A stretch of DNA of 64,000 bases from CADEEN01 sp963740395 (GTDB lineage Bacteria; Pseudomonadota; Gammaproteobacteria; Burkholderiales; Burkholderiaceae_C), in contig CAVUEP010000092.1 of assembly GCA_963740395.1 (NCBI GenBank), forward strand, positions 53,811 to 117,810, written 5' to 3'. Every line of letters begins with the position of its first letter. Position 1 is the stretch's first letter. A program made the position numbers and the translations under genes. The notes under the pieces are model-generated. The model did not search any database. It was not told the origin of the DNA and saw only the letters and a list, made by a program, of their open reading frames with translations. Below are positions 26,643 through 36,535 of the stretch, piece after piece.

Positions 26643-27352
26643 CCACTGACACCCCTGCCGAATCGACCGCCATCGTCGACGCCGCGATCACCTCGCGCCG
26701 CTCGGTGCGCGCTTTCCTGCCCACCGCGGTGCCGCGGCAGACGGTCGAGGACATCCTGGCGGTGGCGTCGCGCGCGCCTTCGGGCGTCAACACCCAGCCG
26801 TGGAAGGTCTACGTGCTGACCGGCGCGTCCAAGGCCGCGCTTTCGCGCAAGATCCTGGCCGAGCACGACGCCAATGCGGCGGCGGGTTCCACCGGGGTCG
26901 ATGTCGGCGAGTACGACTACTACCCGACCGAATGGGCCTCGCCCTATATCGAGCGGAGGCGCAAGATCGGCTGGGATCTGTACGGCCTGCTGGGGATCGC
27001 CAAGACCGAAAAGGCGAAGATGCACGCCCAACATGGTCGCAACTACCGCTTCTTCGACGCGCCGGTGGGCATGATCTTCACCATCGATCGCATCCTGCGC
27101 CAGGGCAGCTGGATCGACTACGGCATGTTCCTGGAGAACATCATGGTCGCTGCGCGTGGGCGCGGGCTGGACACTTGCCCGCAGGCCGCGTTCATCGGCT
27201 TTCACCGCATCATCGGCGAGCACCTGCAACTGCCCGCCAGCGAGATGGTGGTCTGCGGCATGTCGCTCGGCCACGCCGACGAGCGCGCGGTCGAGAACCG
27301 CCTCGTGACCGAGCGCGAGCCGGTGTCGTCGTTCGCCAGGTTCGTCGAGTAG
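26639..27352 (+). CDS. Nitroreductase family protein
   Basis: 237 residues, start overlapping the previous stop (ATGA). FMN-binding pattern: ITSRRSVRAFLPTAVPRQ (R-R-S-x-R), RAPSGVNTQPWKVYVLTG, then GSWIDYGMFLENIMVAARGRGLDTCPQ and SLGHADERAVEN at the C-terminal FMN site. It uses NAD(P)H to reduce nitro compounds or quinones; the physiological substrate is unknown. Confidence 0.92.
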   Translation: MTTDTPAESTAIVDAAITSRRSVRAFLPTAVPRQTVEDILAVASRAPSGVNTQPWKVYVLTGASKAALSRKILAEHDANAAAGSTGVDVGEYDYYPTEWASPYIERRRKIGWDLYGLLGIAKTEKAKMHAQHGRNYRFFDAPVGMIFTIDRILRQGSWIDYGMFLENIMVAARGRGLDTCPQAAFIGFHRIIGEHLQLPASEMVVCGMSLGHADERAVENRLVTEREPVSSFARFVE

Positions 27353-27375
27353 GGCGGCCTGGCTGGAACAGCGCG

Positions 27376-27714
27376 CTACGCGTGTGGCAAGTCGTCAGGC
27401 ACCGGTGCCTTGGAGTTCACGCGCAAGTGCAATGCCGCTTGCGCCATCAGGTTGGCCGACACCGGCGCGGTGACGAACAGGAACAGCGTGATCAGCAGCA
27501 GGTTCAAGCCCAGCGCGCCTTGCCACCAGCCCACGACGATGCTGGCCAGCAGCACGCCGCCCACGCCCAGCGTCGTGGCCTTCGTGGGCGCGTGCAGGCG
27601 CATGTAGAGGTCCGGGAAACGCAGCAGGCCGATGGCGCCGACGAGCGTGAAGATGCCACCGATCACGAGCAGCGCCGCGACCAGGATTTGCACAGGCAGG
27701 GGCAAGATTTCCAT
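27376..27714 (-). CDS. mrpG: Monovalent cation/H+ antiporter subunit MrpG/PhaG
   Basis: 112 residues. Three membrane helices with the MrpG signature G-GIFTLVGAIGLLRFPDLYMRLHAPTKATTLGVGGVLLAS, followed by LLLITLFLFVTAPVSANLMAQAAL. It is the last gene of the minus-strand mrp operon, 12 bp after mrpF. The subunit is required for assembly and activity of the Na+(K+)/H+ antiporter complex. Confidence 0.93.
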   Translation of the reverse strand: MEILPLPVQILVAALLVIGGIFTLVGAIGLLRFPDLYMRLHAPTKATTLGVGGVLLASIVVGWWQGALGLNLLLITLFLFVTAPVSANLMAQAALHLRVNSKAPVPDDLPHA

Positions 27715-27726
27715 GGCTTCAGATAC

Positions 27727-27999
27727 TCATTCGATGACGTCGCCGCGACTCAGGAAGCGCGCCAGCGCCACCGTGGCCACGAATCCGAGCATGGCGATCA
27801 CGAGCGCGGCCTCGAACAGCAGCGCGGTGTCCAGGCGCAGGCCGAGCAGGATCGCCAGCGCCACGGCGTTGATGTAGAGCGTGTCCAGCGCCAGCACGCG
27901 GTCAATGCTCGCGGGCCCGGCCAGCACCCGCCACAGGCACAGCAGCATGGCGACCGAGCAGGCTACCAAGGCGAAGTCGACTGCCCAACTCACGATCAT
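27727..27999 (-). CDS. mrpF: Monovalent cation/H+ antiporter subunit MrpF/PhaF
   Basis: 90 residues, start at 27999, ATGA overlap with the mrpE stop. Three helices and the family motif RVLAGPASIDRVLALDTLYINAVALAIL. It is a small essential subunit of the Mrp complex that links the MrpA/D proton channels to the cation path. Confidence 0.92.
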   Translation of the reverse strand: MIVSWAVDFALVACSVAMLLCLWRVLAGPASIDRVLALDTLYINAVALAILLGLRLDTALLFEAALVIAMLGFVATVALARFLSRGDVIE

Positions 28000-28496
28000 C
28001 CGAAGATCTCCTTCAGCGGCGCCTCGTAGCGCGCCTTGATGCCGGCCGCCAGCGCCGGGACGTCGCTGCAGTCGAGTGCATGCACCATGATCATGCGCCG
28101 CTCGTCGTCGACGACGCAGGACACCGTGCCGGGCGTGGTGGTGATGATGGCCGCCAGCAGCGTGATCGATGTCGGGCTCTGCACATCCAGCGCCACCGGC
28201 ACCCACGCCGGCTGCGGCCGCGACCAGGGCGTGAGCACGATGCGCGCCACGATCAGGTTCGAGACCACGATATCCCACAGCACGATGAGCGCCAGGCGCA
28301 GCGCCGTGCCCAGCGCACGCGGTCGGGTCGGTTCGCCGAGGAAGCCATCGAGCAGGCGCGGTAGCAGCAGCGCGAGCAGCGCCGCCGTGATCAGCTGCGG
28401 CACGGCCACGCTTTGTTGCAGCAGCAGCCAGGCGCCGCCGACCATCACCGACACCACCGGATGGCGCAGCCAGGGCGAGGTCTTGTGGGGCTTCAT
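27996..28496 (-). CDS. mrpE: Monovalent cation/H+ antiporter subunit MrpE/PhaE
   Basis: 166 residues from ATG 28496. Two membrane helices (VVSVMVGGAWLLLQQ, ITAALLALLLPRLLDGFL) and a further hydrophobic stretch around LIVLWDIVVSNLIVARIVL. The MrpE soluble tail has VPVALDVQSPTSITLLAAIITTTPGTVSCVVDD. Its start overlaps the mrpD stop and its stop overlaps the mrpF start. Confidence 0.92.
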   Translation of the reverse strand: MKPHKTSPWLRHPVVSVMVGGAWLLLQQSVAVPQLITAALLALLLPRLLDGFLGEPTRPRALGTALRLALIVLWDIVVSNLIVARIVLTPWSRPQPAWVPVALDVQSPTSITLLAAIITTTPGTVSCVVDDERRMIMVHALDCSDVPALAAGIKARYEAPLKEIFG

Positions 28497-30091
28497 GGCT
28501 TGGGCTGCGGAATGCGGTAGGGACGCGGCGTATCGGCGTTGACGCCGCCCTGCTCGGGCAGCACCGCGCGCGCATAGGCGGCGCGGTCCACCAGTTGCTC
28601 GGCCGTGGCCTGGGTGTAGCGCTGGATCGGTGCCGCGAACACGCTCAGCGCCACGCTCGCGCCCAGCAGCAGCAGGGTGGCACCGAGCAGCTTCGGGCTC
28701 GCGCCCGACGCACCGCTGGCCACGTCGGTGCGCACCGACCAGAACAGGATGCTGCCCGCGCGCGCCAGACCCACCAACGCCATGAAGCCCACGCCCAGCA
28801 CCACCGCCCACACGGCGATGGCCCAGCCGTGGCTGGCCGCGGCCTGCAGCAGCATCAGCTTGCCGATGAAGCCCGGCAGCGGCGGCAGGCCCGCGCTCGA
28901 GGCCGCCGCCAGCAGCAGCATCAGGCCCAGCAGCACGGGCTGAGCGACGGGGGAGCAGGGCTCGAGGCGCTCGGCCATCGGTCCGCGCTGCGCCGCCACC
29001 AGCTCGGCCAGCAGGAACAGACCCGCGCCCACCAGGGTCGAATTCAGCAGGTAGTACAACGACGCCGACCAGGCCGCGCCGTCGAACAGGCCGATGCCGG
29101 ACAGGATCGTGCCGACCGAGGCCACGGTGAGCCAGGCGATCAGCCGCGGCAAGGTCTGCGCGGACAGGGCACCCAGCACGCCGATCACGCTCGTCGCCAG
29201 CGCCAGCGGCAGCAGCAGCGGCTGCACGGTGAAGGCCGAGGCGCCCGCGTCGGCGCCGAAGATCACGCCATGCACGCGCAGGATCGAGTACACGCCGACC
29301 TTGGTCATGATGGCGAACAGCGCGGCCACCGGCGCGCTGGCCGCGGCGTAGGTGGCGGGCAGCCACATCGCCAGCGGAATCAGCGCGGCCTTGAAGCCGA
29401 AGACCACCAGCAGGATCAGCGCGGCAGCCTGCAGCACCGCCGCCTCGGGGCCTTGCACCAGCGGCACGCGCAACGCCAGGTCGGCCATGTTGAGCGTGCC
29501 GGTCAGGGCGTAGATCAGCGCCACGCCGACCAGGAACAGCGCCGAAGCGGTCAGGTTGAGCACGACGTAATGGACCCCGACGCGCAGGCGCTCGCGGCCG
29601 CGGCCGTGCATCATCAGCACGTAGCTGGCGATGAGCAGCACCTCGAAGAAAACGAACAGGTTGAAGATGTCGCCGGTCAGGAAGGCGCCATTGAGCCCCA
29701 TCAGCTGGAACTGGAACAGCGCATGGAAGTGGCGCCCGTGCGCATCCCAGCCGCCGCTGGCGTACCACAGCACCGGCGCGGCCACGGTCGCGGCCAGCAT
29801 CACCATCAGTGCCGAGAGCCGGTCGACCACGAGCACGATGCCGAACGGCGCCGGCCAGGCGCCGAGTCGGTAGACCGTGATCGCACCGCTGCCCGCCTGT
29901 TCGACGAGTCGAAACGCGATCACGGCGCCGAGCAGCACCGAGAACAGGCCGATGCGCCGCGCCCACAGCAGCCGCGACTGACCGTGACCGCCCAAGGCGT
30001 CGCCGCCGCCGTCGCCGATCAGCAGCAGCACGATGGCCGTCAGCGCCGGCAGCAGGACGCTGAGGATGGGCAGGTGGTCGGCCAGGCTCAT
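28493..30091 (-). CDS. mrpD: Monovalent cation/H+ antiporter subunit MrpD/PhaD
   Basis: 532 residues from ATG 30091. A 14-helix NuoN/NuoM-like channel: VVDRLSALMVMLAA, GDIFNLFVFFEVLLIASYVLM with the conserved glutamate, GFKAALIPLAMWLPATYAAASAPVAALFAIMTKVGVYSILR with the lysine and P-x-P-x-S/A motif, and PPLPGFIGKLMLL. It forms one of the proton half-channels. ATGA overlaps link it to mrpC and mrpE. Confidence 0.93.
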   Translation of the reverse strand: MSLADHLPILSVLLPALTAIVLLLIGDGGGDALGGHGQSRLLWARRIGLFSVLLGAVIAFRLVEQAGSGAITVYRLGAWPAPFGIVLVVDRLSALMVMLAATVAAPVLWYASGGWDAHGRHFHALFQFQLMGLNGAFLTGDIFNLFVFFEVLLIASYVLMMHGRGRERLRVGVHYVVLNLTASALFLVGVALIYALTGTLNMADLALRVPLVQGPEAAVLQAAALILLVVFGFKAALIPLAMWLPATYAAASAPVAALFAIMTKVGVYSILRVHGVIFGADAGASAFTVQPLLLPLALATSVIGVLGALSAQTLPRLIAWLTVASVGTILSGIGLFDGAAWSASLYYLLNSTLVGAGLFLLAELVAAQRGPMAERLEPCSPVAQPVLLGLMLLLAAASSAGLPPLPGFIGKLMLLQAAASHGWAIAVWAVVLGVGFMALVGLARAGSILFWSVRTDVASGASGASPKLLGATLLLLGASVALSVFAAPIQRYTQATAEQLVDRAAYARAVLPEQGGVNADTPRPYRIPQPKP

Positions 30092-30429
30092 GGCTTGCCG
30101 TCCGCACCGCCGTCGACATGGTCGCCGCCGTTGTCGTGGTGGCTGCGCAGCGCGAGTTCGATCACGAAACCCGTGGTCGCGAAGCCGATCACGATGGCCG
30201 TCAGCACCAGCGCCTGTGGCAGCGGGTCGGCCACGTCGGGCCCGCCCGACAAGATCGGCGCTGCGCCGATCCACAGCCGGCCCATCGCGAAGATGAACAC
30301 GTTGACCGCGTAGCCGAGCAGGCTCAGGCCCAGCACCACCGGGAAGGTGCGGCCGCGCAGCAGCAGGTAGATGCCGCAGGCGGTGACGAGGCCGATGCCG
30401 CTGGCCACCAGCAGTTCCATCGAGATCAT
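30088..30429 (-). CDS. mrpC: Monovalent cation/H+ antiporter subunit MrpC/PhaC
   Basis: 113 residues from 30429 (ATG 30420 is an alternative). NuoK-like three-helix protein: GIGLVTACGIYLLLRGRTFPVVLGLSLLGYAVNVFIFAMG, then DPLPQALVLTAIVIGFATTGFVIELAL with conserved D-P-L-P-Q-A-L-V-L-T-A. Both ends overlap neighbouring genes by ATGA. Confidence 0.93.
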   Translation of the reverse strand: MISMELLVASGIGLVTACGIYLLLRGRTFPVVLGLSLLGYAVNVFIFAMGRLWIGAAPILSGGPDVADPLPQALVLTAIVIGFATTGFVIELALRSHHDNGGDHVDGGADGKP

Positions 30430-33293
30430 GGCGCCTCTCCGATGGGCGCGGCGCGCAGGCCGGCCCTGGCGCCTGGCTTGCTGGCCGCGCCGAGCACCGA
30501 CAACATCAGCATCGTGGCGCCGACCACGGTGATGTAGACGCCCAGGTCGAACAATGCCGCCGTGGCCAGCGGCAATTCGCCCAGCACGGCCACGACCGGG
30601 TGGCCTGCCGCACTGGCGAGGAAGGGGTGATCGAAGGCGAATGAGCCGAGGCCCGTCAGCGCGGCGATGCCCAGGCCGGCACCGACCCAGCGAGCGAAGC
30701 GCTTGCCGCCGGCACCATGCAGCAAGCCATCCGCCTGATGCTGGCCCAGCGCCATGTACTGCAACACCAGGGCGACAGCGGTGATGAGGCCGGCGATGAA
30801 GCCGCCGCCCGGCAGGTTGTGGCCGCGCCAGAAGATGTAGACCGAGGCCACCAGGGCCAGCGGCAGCACCAGTCGCGCCGCCATGCGCAGCATCAACGGC
30901 GACTCGGTGAATGACCAGGTGCGACCCTGCGCGTCGGCCTTGGGCCGGCGCACGCGCAGGCCGTCGAGCAGCGCCAGCACGCCGACGCCGGCAATGCCCA
31001 GCACGGTGATCTCGCCGAAGGTGTCGTAGCCGCGGAAGTCGACCAGGATCACGTTGACCGCGTTGGCGCCGCCGCCCTGGGGAATGGCATTGGCGAGGAA
31101 GTACCAGGAGATCGAGTCGTGGTCGCGGGTCAGCATCAGCCAGGTCAACCAGGCCAGGCCGGCGCCGCCAGCCAGCGCCAGCGTGGCATCGCGCAGCTTG
31201 CGTCGCGCCGAGGATTCGCGTGGTGTCACGGCCGGCAGCAGCGCCAGTCCCATCAGCAACAGCACGGTCGACACCACCTCCACCGACAGCTGGGTCAGCG
31301 CCAGGTCGGGCGCCGAGAAACCGAGGAAGGTCATCGACGTCACCAGGCCGATCACGCCCACCAGCACCACGGCGCGCAGTCGCTGGTGATGGCCCAGCAT
31401 CAATGCGCCCACCGCTGCGGCCAGCGCCAGCCACAGCACCAGCGCCACCGGCGTGGCCGGCAGCAATTCGCGTGCGCCGGTGCCCAGGCTGGCGCCGGCG
31501 AGCAGCGGCCAGGCCGCCACGGTCACCGCCGCGGCCACCATCAGCGCCGCGTAGCGTTGCAGCGAGCCGTTCTCGATCAAGGCCGTGACGCGGCAGGCAC
31601 GATTGAACAAGCCGTTGATGGCCAGGGTGAACCCGGCCTTGCCGCTGAAAGCGCGCGGCACGTAGCGATGCAGCCGACCGCCTGCGGCCAGTGAGAGGTA
31701 GAGGATGGCGCCGCCGGCCACGGCCAGCGCGCTCATGGCGAGCGGCAGGTTGAAGCCATGCCACAGCGCCAGCGAGAATTCGGGCGGCGCTGCACCGAGC
31801 ATGGCCGCTGCCGCGGTGTGCACCATCGGGCCGGCCACGGTCATCGGCCACAGGCCGACCAGTACGCACGTGACCACCAGCAGGATCACCGGCGCCTTCA
31901 TGCCCAGCGGCGGCTCGTGCGGGTGGGGTGTGGGCAGGTCTTTCGGCGGCCCGTTGAAGAACACATCGTGTACCAGGCGCAGCGAGTAGGCCACCGAGAA
32001 CAGCCCGCCCAGCGTGGCCAGCACCGGCACGCCCCAGCCCAGGTTGCCCCACAGGCGCGTGCCGCCGTGCAAGGCTTCGTCGAGCATCAGCTCCTTGGAG
32101 ATGAAGCCGTTGAAGGGCGGGATGCCGGCCATGGCGGCCGCCGCCAGCAGGGCCAGCGTGCCGACCCAGGGCATCAGCGTCATCAGGCCGCCGAGCCGGC
32201 GCATGTCGCGCGTGCCGGTCTCGTGGTCGACGATGCCCGCGCTCATGAACAGCGCGGCCTTGAAGCTGGCGTGATTGAGCACATGGAACACGGCCACCAC
32301 CGCCGACATCGGCGAGCCCAGGCCGATCAGGAACGTGATCAGCCCCAGGTGGCTGACGGTGGAATAGGCCAGCAGCGCCTTGAGGTCATGCTTGAACAGG
32401 GCCACGAAGGCGGCGAAGACCATCGTCAACAGGCCCACGCTGGCGACGATGGCTTCGAACAACTCGGTGCCGCCCAGCACCGGGTACAGGCGCATCATCA
32501 GGAACAGGCCGGCCTTGACCATGGTGGCCGAGTGCAGGTACGCCGACACCGGCGTCGGGGCCGCCATGGCTTCGGGCAGCCAGAAGTGAAAAGGGAGCTG
32601 GGCGCTCTTGGTGAAACAGCCCACCAGGACCAGTCCGAGTGCGAGCGGGTAGCGCGAGTCGGCCTGGATCTTGGCGATCAGGCCGGGCTCGGTCAGCATC
32701 ACCGACAGGTCGTAGGTGCCGGCGATCTGCCCCAGCACCACCACGCCGGCCAGCAGCACCAGGCCGCCGCCGCCCGTGACCGCCAGCGCCATGCGCGCGC
32801 CGGCGCGCGACTCGGCCTTGTGGCCCCAGTAGCCGATCAGCAGGAACGACGAGATGCTGGTCAGCTCCCAGAACACGACCAGCAGCAGCAGGTTGTCCGA
32901 CAGCACGATGCCCAGCATCGCGGCCATGAACAGCATCAGCTGGCTGAAGAACTTGCCCGCCGGGTCGTCGTGGTGCAGGTACCAGGCGGCGTAGATGACG
33001 ATCAGCAGGCCCATGCCGCTGATCAGCAAGCCGAACATCAGCGCCAGCCCGTCGAGGCGGAAGTTGGCCGCCAGGCCGATGGCCGGCACCCATTCGGCTT
33101 GCGTCAGCAGGGTCTGGCCGTCGAAGACGGCGCCGGCCTGCCAGAGCAGCAGCGCCAGAACGCCCAGCGCCACCGCGCCGGCCGCGAGCGCCGTCGCGCG
33201 ACGCCGCGCGTCGCTGTTGGCGCGCCCGAGCGCCATGCACAGCGTGGTGCCAAGCACCAGCGGCAGCAGGACGGCGAGGGCGAGCGGACTCAT
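30426..33293 (-). CDS. mrpA: Fused MrpA-MrpB subunit (PhaAB type)
   Basis: 955 residues from ATG 33293, first gene of the operon. Residues ~1-780 are MrpA: NuoL-like helices with FWELTSISSFLLIGYW, KSAQLPFHFWLPEAMAAPTPVSAYLHSATMVKAG, HDLKALLAYSTVSHLGLI, HASFKAALFMSAGIVDHETGTRD and the MrpA-specific C-terminal domain (VDFRGYDTFGEITVLGIAG). Residues ~800-955 are MrpB (FWRGHNLPGGGFIAGLI). The fusion is typical of group 2 Mrp/Pha systems, which exchange Na+ or K+ for protons. The whole 6-kb operon has no frameshift. Confidence 0.94.
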   Translation of the reverse strand: MSPLALAVLLPLVLGTTLCMALGRANSDARRRATALAAGAVALGVLALLLWQAGAVFDGQTLLTQAEWVPAIGLAANFRLDGLALMFGLLISGMGLLIVIYAAWYLHHDDPAGKFFSQLMLFMAAMLGIVLSDNLLLLVVFWELTSISSFLLIGYWGHKAESRAGARMALAVTGGGGLVLLAGVVVLGQIAGTYDLSVMLTEPGLIAKIQADSRYPLALGLVLVGCFTKSAQLPFHFWLPEAMAAPTPVSAYLHSATMVKAGLFLMMRLYPVLGGTELFEAIVASVGLLTMVFAAFVALFKHDLKALLAYSTVSHLGLITFLIGLGSPMSAVVAVFHVLNHASFKAALFMSAGIVDHETGTRDMRRLGGLMTLMPWVGTLALLAAAAMAGIPPFNGFISKELMLDEALHGGTRLWGNLGWGVPVLATLGGLFSVAYSLRLVHDVFFNGPPKDLPTPHPHEPPLGMKAPVILLVVTCVLVGLWPMTVAGPMVHTAAAAMLGAAPPEFSLALWHGFNLPLAMSALAVAGGAILYLSLAAGGRLHRYVPRAFSGKAGFTLAINGLFNRACRVTALIENGSLQRYAALMVAAAVTVAAWPLLAGASLGTGARELLPATPVALVLWLALAAAVGALMLGHHQRLRAVVLVGVIGLVTSMTFLGFSAPDLALTQLSVEVVSTVLLLMGLALLPAVTPRESSARRKLRDATLALAGGAGLAWLTWLMLTRDHDSISWYFLANAIPQGGGANAVNVILVDFRGYDTFGEITVLGIAGVGVLALLDGLRVRRPKADAQGRTWSFTESPLMLRMAARLVLPLALVASVYIFWRGHNLPGGGFIAGLITAVALVLQYMALGQHQADGLLHGAGGKRFARWVGAGLGIAALTGLGSFAFDHPFLASAAGHPVVAVLGELPLATAALFDLGVYITVVGATMLMLSVLGAASKPGARAGLRAAPIGEAP

Positions 33294-33461
33294 CTCGGAA
33301 GCTGAAAACGTGAAGTGCAAACCGTGGAGTTTATGCAAGGCCGCGCCGAACCCGGTTTGGGCGGGGTTGGCGTACGCACTGGGTGACCTGAACTGCGGTG
33401 TCCCGCCATGCAGCCGCTACCATCGGCGCATGACGCATCCCCATCCGTGCAAGGACCGCAT

Positions 33462-34439
33462 GTGAAGCCCCGTGTCCTGGTCGCACGCCATGTCTTTCCC
33501 GAGGTCGCGGCGCGGCTGGCCGAGCATTTCGAGGTCGAGGCCAACGAGGCCGCCGTCGACTGGTCGCAGGCCGAGTTGATCCGCCGCCTGCAGGGCAAGG
33601 CCGGTGTCTTCGTCGCCGCCAGCGAGCGCATCGACGCCGCGCTGCTCGACGCCTGCCCGGACCTGCGCGCGGTGTGCAGCATGGCGGTGGGCTACAACAA
33701 CATCGACGTGCCGGCCTGCACCGCGCGCGGCGTGCTCGTCACCAACGCGCCCGACGTGCTGACCGAGACCACCGCCGACTTCGGCTTCGCGCTGATGATG
33801 GCGACTGCCCGGCGCATCGCGAGAGCGAACATTTCCTGCGCGCCGGCCAGTGGCAGCGCTGGGCCTACGACCTCTTTGCCGGCGCCGACGTGCACGGCGC
33901 CACGTTGGGCATCCTGGGCATGGGCCGCATCGGCCAGGCCATCGCGCGGCGCGGCGCGCTGGGCTTCGGCATGCCCGTGATCTATCACAACCGCAGCCGT
34001 CTGGCGCCCGAAACCGAGGCGCCGCTGGCTGCGCGCTGGGTCGAGAAGACCGAGCTGCTGCGCCAGGCCGACCACCTGGTGATCGTGGTGCCGTATTCGG
34101 CCGTCGAGCCACCACGCCATCGGTGCGGCCGAGCTGGCGCTGATGAAGCCGACGGCCACGCTGACCAACATCGCCCGCGGCGGCGTCGTCGACGACGCGG
34201 CGCTGGCGCAGGCCCTGGCCGAGCGCCGCATTGCCGCGGCCGGGCTGGATGTGTTCGAAGGCGAGCCGAGCGTGCACCCCGGCCTGCTCGACGTGCCCAA
34301 TGTCGTGCTGACGCCGCACATCGCCAGCGCCAGCCTGGCCACGCGGATGAAGATGGCGATGCTGGCGGTCGACAATCTGATCGCGGCCCTGACCGGCGGG
34401 CGGCCGCTGACGCCGCTGAACGAGCCGGCGCCGCGCTGA
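33462..34439 (+). CDS. D-2-hydroxyacid dehydrogenase (hydroxypyruvate/glyoxylate reductase type), two apparent frameshifts
   Basis: About 326 residues. The GTG start at 33462 has AAGGA upstream; an in-frame start at 33408 is possible. Substrate domain: AVGYNNIDVPACTARGVLVTNAPDVLTETTADF. NAD-binding domain: LGILGMGRIGQAIARRGALGFGMPVIYHNRS. Catalytic segments: NIARGGVVDDAALAQAL (Arg region), DVFEGEP (Glu) and TPHIASAS (His). Frame changes near 33822 (one base in a GC-rich run) and 34105 (one GC unit). The family reduces glyoxylate, hydroxypyruvate or 2-ketogluconate. Confidence 0.88.
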
Positions 34440-34515
34440 TGGCGCCGCGCAGCGGCTGACACGGCGGCAACCGGGCAGCAACAAAGCGTCAACAAGGGCG
34501 GTGGAGCATGGCGCC

Positions 34516-35469
34516 ATGAAGAGACGTGAACTCATTGGGCAAGTCCTGGCGTTGCCCGCCTTCGTGCTGTGGCCGGGCATGGCAGGCGCGGCCGTGGCCG
34601 ACGACAGCTGGCGCGATGCGCGACGCGGCCGTGACATTCCGCTGCGCATCCGCTGGCCCGACGGCAGCGCGCCCTGTGCGCTGGTCATTCATTCGCACGG
34701 GCTGGGCGGCAGCCGCGAGGGCGGCGACGTCTGGGGCGAGGCCTGGCGGCGCGCCGGGTTCGCGGTGGTGCATGTGCAGCACCCCGGCAGCGACAGCGAG
34801 GTCGTCCGCAAGGGCCTGTCGGCATTGCGCAGCGCTGCCAGCGGCGAGCAATTGCGCGAGCGCGTTGCCGACGTGAAATTCCTGCTCGACGAGATCGAGC
34901 GCCGCGCACGCGCCGGTGAGCCGGGCTGGGCGCGGGTGCGGCTAGATGCGCTGGGCATGTCGGGCCACTCGTTCGGCGCGCACACGGTGCAGGCGCTGGC
35001 GGGGCAGCGTTTCGCGGTCGCCGCCGAGGGCATCGTCGACCCACGCTTCAAGGCCTTCATCGCCTTCAGCCCATCGCCGGGGCAGGTGCCCAACGCCTTC
35101 GCTGGCGTCACGCGTCCGTTCCTGGCTGCCACGGGCAGCCTCGACGACGACCCGCTGCGCAAGACCATGACTGCCGAAGACCGTGCCAGTGTCTTCGAGG
35201 CCCTGCCGCCGGGGCGCCGTGCGTTGCTCTGGCTGGCCGGCGCCGACCACACCACCTTCGGTGGCAACGGCCAGGCGCGCGCGCGGCGGCGCTTCGGGCC
35301 CGGCAGCCGCGAACGCGGCGTGGTCGAGCTCGAGCCGCAGCACCAGGCGCTGGTCAGCGCCGTCACGACGTTGTGGTGGCGCGCGCACCTGCTGGGCGAC
35401 GCCACGGCGCTCGCGGCACTGCGTCAGCCGGCCGGTCTCGGCGAGGGCGACCGCTGGCGCCACGACTGA
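34516..35469 (+). CDS. Secreted alpha/beta-hydrolase (dienelactone-hydrolase-like)
   Basis: 317 residues from ATG 34516. An N-terminal hydrophobic segment (LIGQVLALPAFVLWPGMAGAA) looks like a signal peptide. The fold follows: ALVIHSHGLGGSREGGDVWGEAWRRAGFAVVHVQHPG, then the nucleophile elbow G-M-S-G-H-S-F-G-A-H, and GADHTTFGG with the catalytic histidine. It resembles PET-hydrolase-like or platelet-activating-factor-type bacterial hydrolases; the substrate is unknown. Confidence 0.82.
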   Translation: MKRRELIGQVLALPAFVLWPGMAGAAVADDSWRDARRGRDIPLRIRWPDGSAPCALVIHSHGLGGSREGGDVWGEAWRRAGFAVVHVQHPGSDSEVVRKGLSALRSAASGEQLRERVADVKFLLDEIERRARAGEPGWARVRLDALGMSGHSFGAHTVQALAGQRFAVAAEGIVDPRFKAFIAFSPSPGQVPNAFAGVTRPFLAATGSLDDDPLRKTMTAEDRASVFEALPPGRRALLWLAGADHTTFGGNGQARARRRFGPGSRERGVVELEPQHQALVSAVTTLWWRAHLLGDATALAALRQPAGLGEGDRWRHD

Positions 35470-35509
35470 GTCGCGTTGGTATCCTCGCGGCACACGTCGA
35501 GGAACCACC

Positions 35510-36535
35510 ATGTTTCGCACCGCCATCGCCGGCAGCTTGCCCAAACCCGCCTGGCTGGCGGAAACCCAGAAGCTCTGGCCCGCAGTGGCGCAGCCAGGGC
35601 GCGGAGCTCGCGGCGGCCAAGCGCGACGCCACGCTGCTGTGGATCAAGGCCCAGGAGGACGCCGGCCTGGCCGTGATCGGCGACGGCGAGCAGTCGCGCC
35701 AGCATTTCGTGCACGGCTTCCTGGAGCAGGTGAGCGGCATCGACTTCGAGCACAAGGTCGAGATGGGCATCCGCGCCGACCGCTACAAGGCCATGGTGCC
35801 GCAGGTGGTCGCGCCACTGACGCTCAAGGGCCGTGTGCACGCCACCGAGGCGCGGCTGCTGCGCGCGCACACCACGCGCCTGACGAAGTTCACGCTGCCC
35901 GGGCCGATGACGATCGTCGACACCGTCGCCGACCGCCATTACGGCGACCGCGTGAAGATGGCCTTCGCCTTCGCCGAATTGCTGAACCAGGAGGCGCTGG
36001 CGCTGCAGGCCGACGGCATCGACATCGTGCAGTTCGACGAGCCGGCCTTCAACGTCTTCCTCGACGAGGCTGCCGACTGGGGCGTCAAGGCGCTGCGAGC
36101 GCGCGGCGCAGGGGCTGACCTGCAAGACGGCGGTGCACATCTGCTACGGCTACGGCATCGAGGCCAACGCGCAATGGAAGGCCACCCTGGGCGAACAGTG
36201 GCGCCAGTACGAGAAGATCTTCCCGGCCCTGGCCGCCAGCCGCATCGACCAGGTCAGCCTCGAATGCCTGCACTCGCATGTGCCGATCGAGTTGATCGCG
36301 CTTGCTCGAGGGCAAGGAAGTCATGGTCGGCGTGATCGACGTGGCCAGCGACAAGATCGAGACGCCTGAAGAAGTCGCCGACACCATCGGCCGCGCGCTG
36401 CAGTACGTGCGCCGCGACCGGCTGATCGCCTGCACCAACTGCGGCCTGGCGCCGATGAGCCGTGAGGTGGCCGAGGCCAAGCTGCGTGCCCTGGGCGCCG
36501 GCGCGGCGCTGGCGGACGAGCGTCTGCACGCGTGA
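35510..36535 (+). CDS. MetE-like methyltransferase (cobalamin-independent methionine synthase C-terminal family), apparent frameshifts
   Basis: About 342 residues from ATG 35510 (MFRTAIAGSLPKPAWL). Conserved parts: IGDGEQSRQHFVHGF, LPGPMTIVDTVADRHY, IDIVQFDEPAFNVF, then after the slip TCKTAVHICYGYG and, near the end, CTNCGLAPM. His/Cys of the Y-x-H/C and C-x-x-C-G segments are the zinc ligands that activate the thiol. Breaks near 35588 and 36085 close with one GC each; one near 36302 fits a single extra T. Stand-alone MetE-C proteins act in methionine metabolism with various methyl donors. Its stop overlaps the next gene. Confidence 0.86.
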